A stretch of DNA of 64,000 bases from positions 124,001-188,000 of the forward strand of contig JBAOHO010000012.1 of assembly GCA_037045355.1 (NCBI GenBank). Reading direction: 5' to 3'. A program made the translations under genes and the position numbers. This DNA comes from Candidatus Nanopelagicales bacterium (lineage in GTDB: Bacteria > Actinomycetota > Actinomycetes > S36-B12 > GCA-2699445). Below, piece after piece: positions 61,513 to 64,000 of the stretch (position 1 is the first letter of the stretch; each line of letters begins with the position of its first letter). The notes under the pieces are model-generated. The model was not told where the DNA came from, did no database searches, and saw only the letters and a list, made by a program, of their open reading frames with translations.

Positions 61513-62664
61513 ATGCACGAGCCGACCTGGCCGCAGGCCCGCGAGGCCGCCAGTCGTCTTGCCCGACCGTGCGGCACTGAATTGATTTCGGCAGCCGACG
61601 CGGTGGGACGCACCCTCGCGCAGCCGGTGACGGCACTGTGCCCGTTGCCCGGATACGCCACGGCCGCGATGGACGGATGGGCAGTCGCCGGCACTGGGCC
61701 CTGGACAGTTGTGGGCGAGGTTCTCGCCGGCACTGCTCCTCCTGCCCAACTGGAGTCCGGCACCGCCGTGGTCATCGCCACGGGTGCCGCCGTCCCCTCG
61801 GGGGCGACGGCTGTCGTGAAGCGAGAGGATGGGGCCACATCCGAGCGGGTTCTCGCAGACCTTCCGGTGGTGCCGGGCAGCCATGTGCGCCCGCAGGCAG
61901 AGGAGTGCCGGGTCGGCGAGGTCTTGCTGTCCCCTGGCAGTGAGATGTCGCCCGCAGCCGTGGGTTTGGCGGCCGCAGCGGGAGTCGACAGCGTGGAGGT
62001 TGTCCGCCCCCCGAGGGTGCGGCTGCTGCTGCTCGGAGACGAGTTGCTCGATTCCGGAATCCCGGCGGTCGGCCAAGTGCGCGATTCGCTCGGCCCCCAG
62101 ATCCCGGGATGGGTGGACCGTCTCGGGGGTGTCGTCACGGGGATCGTCCGCGTGCCGGACACCGTCGTCGATCTCACCAGTGCATTGGCCGCGTGCGACG
62201 ACGTCGAGCTCGTCCTGACCACGGGAGGTACCGCTGCCGGGCCCGTGGACTGCCTGCACCAGTCCTTGGCGGCGCTCGACGCGGAACTGGTCGTCGACTC
62301 CGTGGCGGTGCGCCCGGGCCACCCCATGCTGCTCGCTCGTCTCGGCGACCTGCCGGTGGTCGGGTTGCCGGGGAATCCGCAGAGCGCGGTCGTCGCCTTG
62401 ATGACGTTGGGCGCCCCGCTGTTCGGTGGGATGTTGGGAAAGCCCGAACCCGAGCTCGGACGGGTCCTCCTGACCGAGGAACTCAAGGCACCTGCGCACG
62501 AGCATCGGCTTGTGGCCGGCTCACGGTCGGGGACGAGTTTCACGGCAGCCTCACATCTGGGCTCGGCGATGCTGCGGGGCCTGGCCACTGCAGAGGGGTT
62601 CGCGGTCCTGCCCCCGGGTGGGGCGGCCATCGGCACCGAGGTGCCGTGGCTGCCCCTGCCCTGA
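61513..62664 (+). CDS. moeA: Molybdopterin molybdenumtransferase MoeA
   Basis: 383 residues from ATG 61513. 'PLPGYATAAMDGWAVAG' is the MoeA active-site strand (PxxxxSAMDGYA in relatives), 'VVIATGAAVPSGATAVVKRE' domain 2, 'LVLTTGGTAAGPVDCLHQSL' the molybdopterin-binding loop and 'VGLPGNPQSAVVALMTLGA' the late conserved loop. It inserts molybdate into adenylylated molybdopterin. Slightly shorter than the 400-residue norm. Last gene of the plus-strand Moco group mobA-moeA; it converges with narK 2 bp later. Confidence 0.92.
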   Translation: MHEPTWPQAREAASRLARPCGTELISAADAVGRTLAQPVTALCPLPGYATAAMDGWAVAGTGPWTVVGEVLAGTAPPAQLESGTAVVIATGAAVPSGATAVVKREDGATSERVLADLPVVPGSHVRPQAEECRVGEVLLSPGSEMSPAAVGLAAAAGVDSVEVVRPPRVRLLLLGDELLDSGIPAVGQVRDSLGPQIPGWVDRLGGVVTGIVRVPDTVVDLTSALAACDDVELVLTTGGTAAGPVDCLHQSLAALDAELVVDSVAVRPGHPMLLARLGDLPVVGLPGNPQSAVVALMTLGAPLFGGMLGKPEPELGRVLLTEELKAPAHEHRLVAGSRSGTSFTAASHLGSAMLRGLATAEGFAVLPPGGAAIGTEVPWLPLP

Positions 62665-62666
62665 GA

Positions 62667-64000
62667 TCAGGACGGCTTCTCCGCGCCCGGTCGTGCGTAG
62701 TACCACCAAGTGATCCACGCTCCGATCAGACAGGTCACAACGCCGAGATAGAAGATCAGCTCGGGATGCCCAAGGGCGAACATCAGGCCGAACACGAACG
62801 GCCCGAAGGCCGCGATGGCCGCTGTCCATCCGATCACACCGCCCGCCTGCCGACGCTCGAAGATCATGGGCATCTGCTTGAACGTGCTCGCGTTGCCCAC
62901 TCCCGCGAAGAAGAAGATCGCGAGCATTCCCCACAGGAACTTGCGGGAACTGGTCGACGCTGATGTCGGCGAGAGCTGGAACGCAGGTGTACAGCGAGCC
63001 GAAGCCGCGATGCCGATCGTCAGCGACCACCGTCATGCCGTCCGCCGCCGACCCGGTCCGCGATCGGGCCGGCGATGCACGCGCGCCGCCGAGCCGATGA
63101 GGGCGCCGCAGGAAGGCGTACGTGACGCGGGTCGATGCCGGCCGTCGCCGAACGCCTTGGTGCCGTAGAGGTTCTTGATCAGCAGCGCGAAGCTGCTGCG
63201 GCGAGGCCGGAGAACGTGCCGAAGGTGATGACGTACAGGCAGGTCATCAGCCAGGTGTGCTTGTTCTTGAAGATGTCGAGCTGCTCGCGGCACGCCGCGG
63301 GCCTGCACCGGCACGCTGCGCAGCAGTGAACCAGGCGAGGACGACCGCGACGATGACGAACGGCACCCAGATGTAGCCGGCGTTCTGGTACCAGACCTCC
63401 TTGTCGACGCCCTTGTCCTTGATTGGTCGAACATCTGCGAGGCACCGAGTACCCGATCATCGCGAAGCCGATGATCCACGGGGTCACGAACTGCACGGCA
63501 CTGACACCGAAGTTGCCGATGCCTGCCTGGACTCCCGAGCGCGGTGCCCTGCTTGGCGCGGGGGAAGAAGTAGCGACGTGCTCGGCATGAAGCCGGAGAA
63601 CGCTCCGCCTCCGATGCCGGCGAGGAATGCCGAGCAGCAGGAGGACTGGCGTAGGGCGTGCTCGGGGTTCGTGCACGGCGAGGGCCCAGCCGATGAGCGG
63701 GATGAGGAAAAGGGCGGTACGTGAGGGCAGACGAGTTTGCGGGTGCCCATGATCGGAGGAAGGAACATCCACACCAGCCGCAGTCGCACCGCCGGCAAGG
63801 CCCGGGCATTGCCGCCGAGCCAGTACAGCTGGGCATGCGGACAGGGTGAACCCGATGGCAGTTCAGGATCGGGGCCAACGGCCGATACGAGGAACCAGCG
63901 TGATGAACCCGAGGGTCAGCGAGAAGGTGGTGACGGACAGGGTCTTCCAGGCCCGACCCGAGTCCCATGTGCGCGGAATCCTCGGGATCCCAACTCGTGG
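62667..64000 (-). CDS. narK: Nitrate/nitrite MFS transporter NarK, 5' partial and multiply frameshifted
   Basis: Pieces in all three minus-strand frames line up with one NarK-type protein. From the right edge: 'SWDPEDSAH' (typical NarK N-terminus), 'VWMFLPPIMGTRKLV', 'LIPLIGWALAV', 'AGIGGGAFSGFMPSTS', 'FFPRAKQGTALGS', 'AGIGNFGVSAVQFVTPWIIG' (the NNP-family signature loop), 'DIFKNKHTWLMTCLYVITFG', 'LIKNLYGTKAFGDG', and the last helices 'TFKQMPMIFERRQAGGVIGW' to 'WWYYARPGAEKPS' ending at 62667. The first few residues lie beyond 64000. The break density (one per 100-150 bp from about 62,950 on) far exceeds the rest of the window. It imports nitrate or exports nitrite; Moco genes next door fit. 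Confidence 0.8.

Noticed and set aside
1..64000. tRNA, rRNA, transposase, integrase or phage genes
   Set aside because: Looked for by motif on both strands; none found that I can support.

Overview
The window comes from a high-GC actinobacterium (Actinomycetota). The strongest clue is gene order: a DUF5318 gene, a class A penicillin-binding protein, a GT87-type membrane glycosyltransferase, then rpsF-ssb-rpsR-rplI and an intein-bearing dnaB. This matches the Rv0049-Rv0058 block of Mycobacterium tuberculosis and similar blocks in Streptomyces. The furA-katG pair, frequent GTG starts, ATGA/GTGA gene overlaps and frequent TANNNT boxes 5-9 nt before start codons fit the same group. I cannot name a genus.

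Layout. 1-7089: surface polysaccharide genes (flippase, GT4 glycosyltransferase, O-antigen ligase, clan GH-A hydrolase) and a converging ATP-grasp/kinase fusion. 7257-17424: cell-wall and replication/ribosome housekeeping block, including FemABX and exonuclease III genes. 17595-21176: LysE exporter, fructosamine-kinase-like protein, LMW tyrosine phosphatase, and a dimethylformamidase-like lipoprotein. 21177-25508: a regulatory region with DnaA-box-like sites, then dnaB carrying two inteins. 25641-30602: arsenic resistance locus (acr3-arsC-arsM-arsD-arsA with divergent arsR). 30614-35237: two YtcJ-like amidohydrolases flanking an FUSC-type membrane protein; the first follows arsR by 11 bp. 35350-37700: a large secreted protein with pentapeptide and InlB-type repeats. 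37588-42539: aromatic catabolism genes (FAD monooxygenase, FAH-family hydrolase, VOC dioxygenase) opposite a TetR regulator. 42729-45910: VOC protein, furA, katG. 46252-51503: sugar operon (MFS, GH2, GH127). 51475-56175: DHA2 exporter, UvrA-like ABC protein and GNAT acetyltransferase, a resistance-like set. 57970-62664: molybdenum cofactor genes (moaC, moaB-moaE fusion, moaA, moaD, mobA-DUF6457, moeA). 62667-64000: a broken narK nitrate transporter, suggesting that nitrate respiration or assimilation genes lie to the right.

About a dozen genes carry apparent frameshifts, including the core ribosomal gene rplI. Almost all can be repaired by removing one base. This points to uncorrected insertion errors in the assembly rather than gene decay, so broken genes here should be read as probably intact in the organism. 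No rRNA, tRNA, CRISPR array, transposase or phage gene was recognised.

The most interesting item is DnaB. It has a class 3 intein (Ala at position 1, W/C/T signature) inside the Walker A motif and a class 1 intein at the site used by the M. tuberculosis DnaB intein. Both appear to have lost the catalytic aspartates of their homing endonucleases. A second recurring theme is short tandem repeats placed exactly at gene starts and ends.
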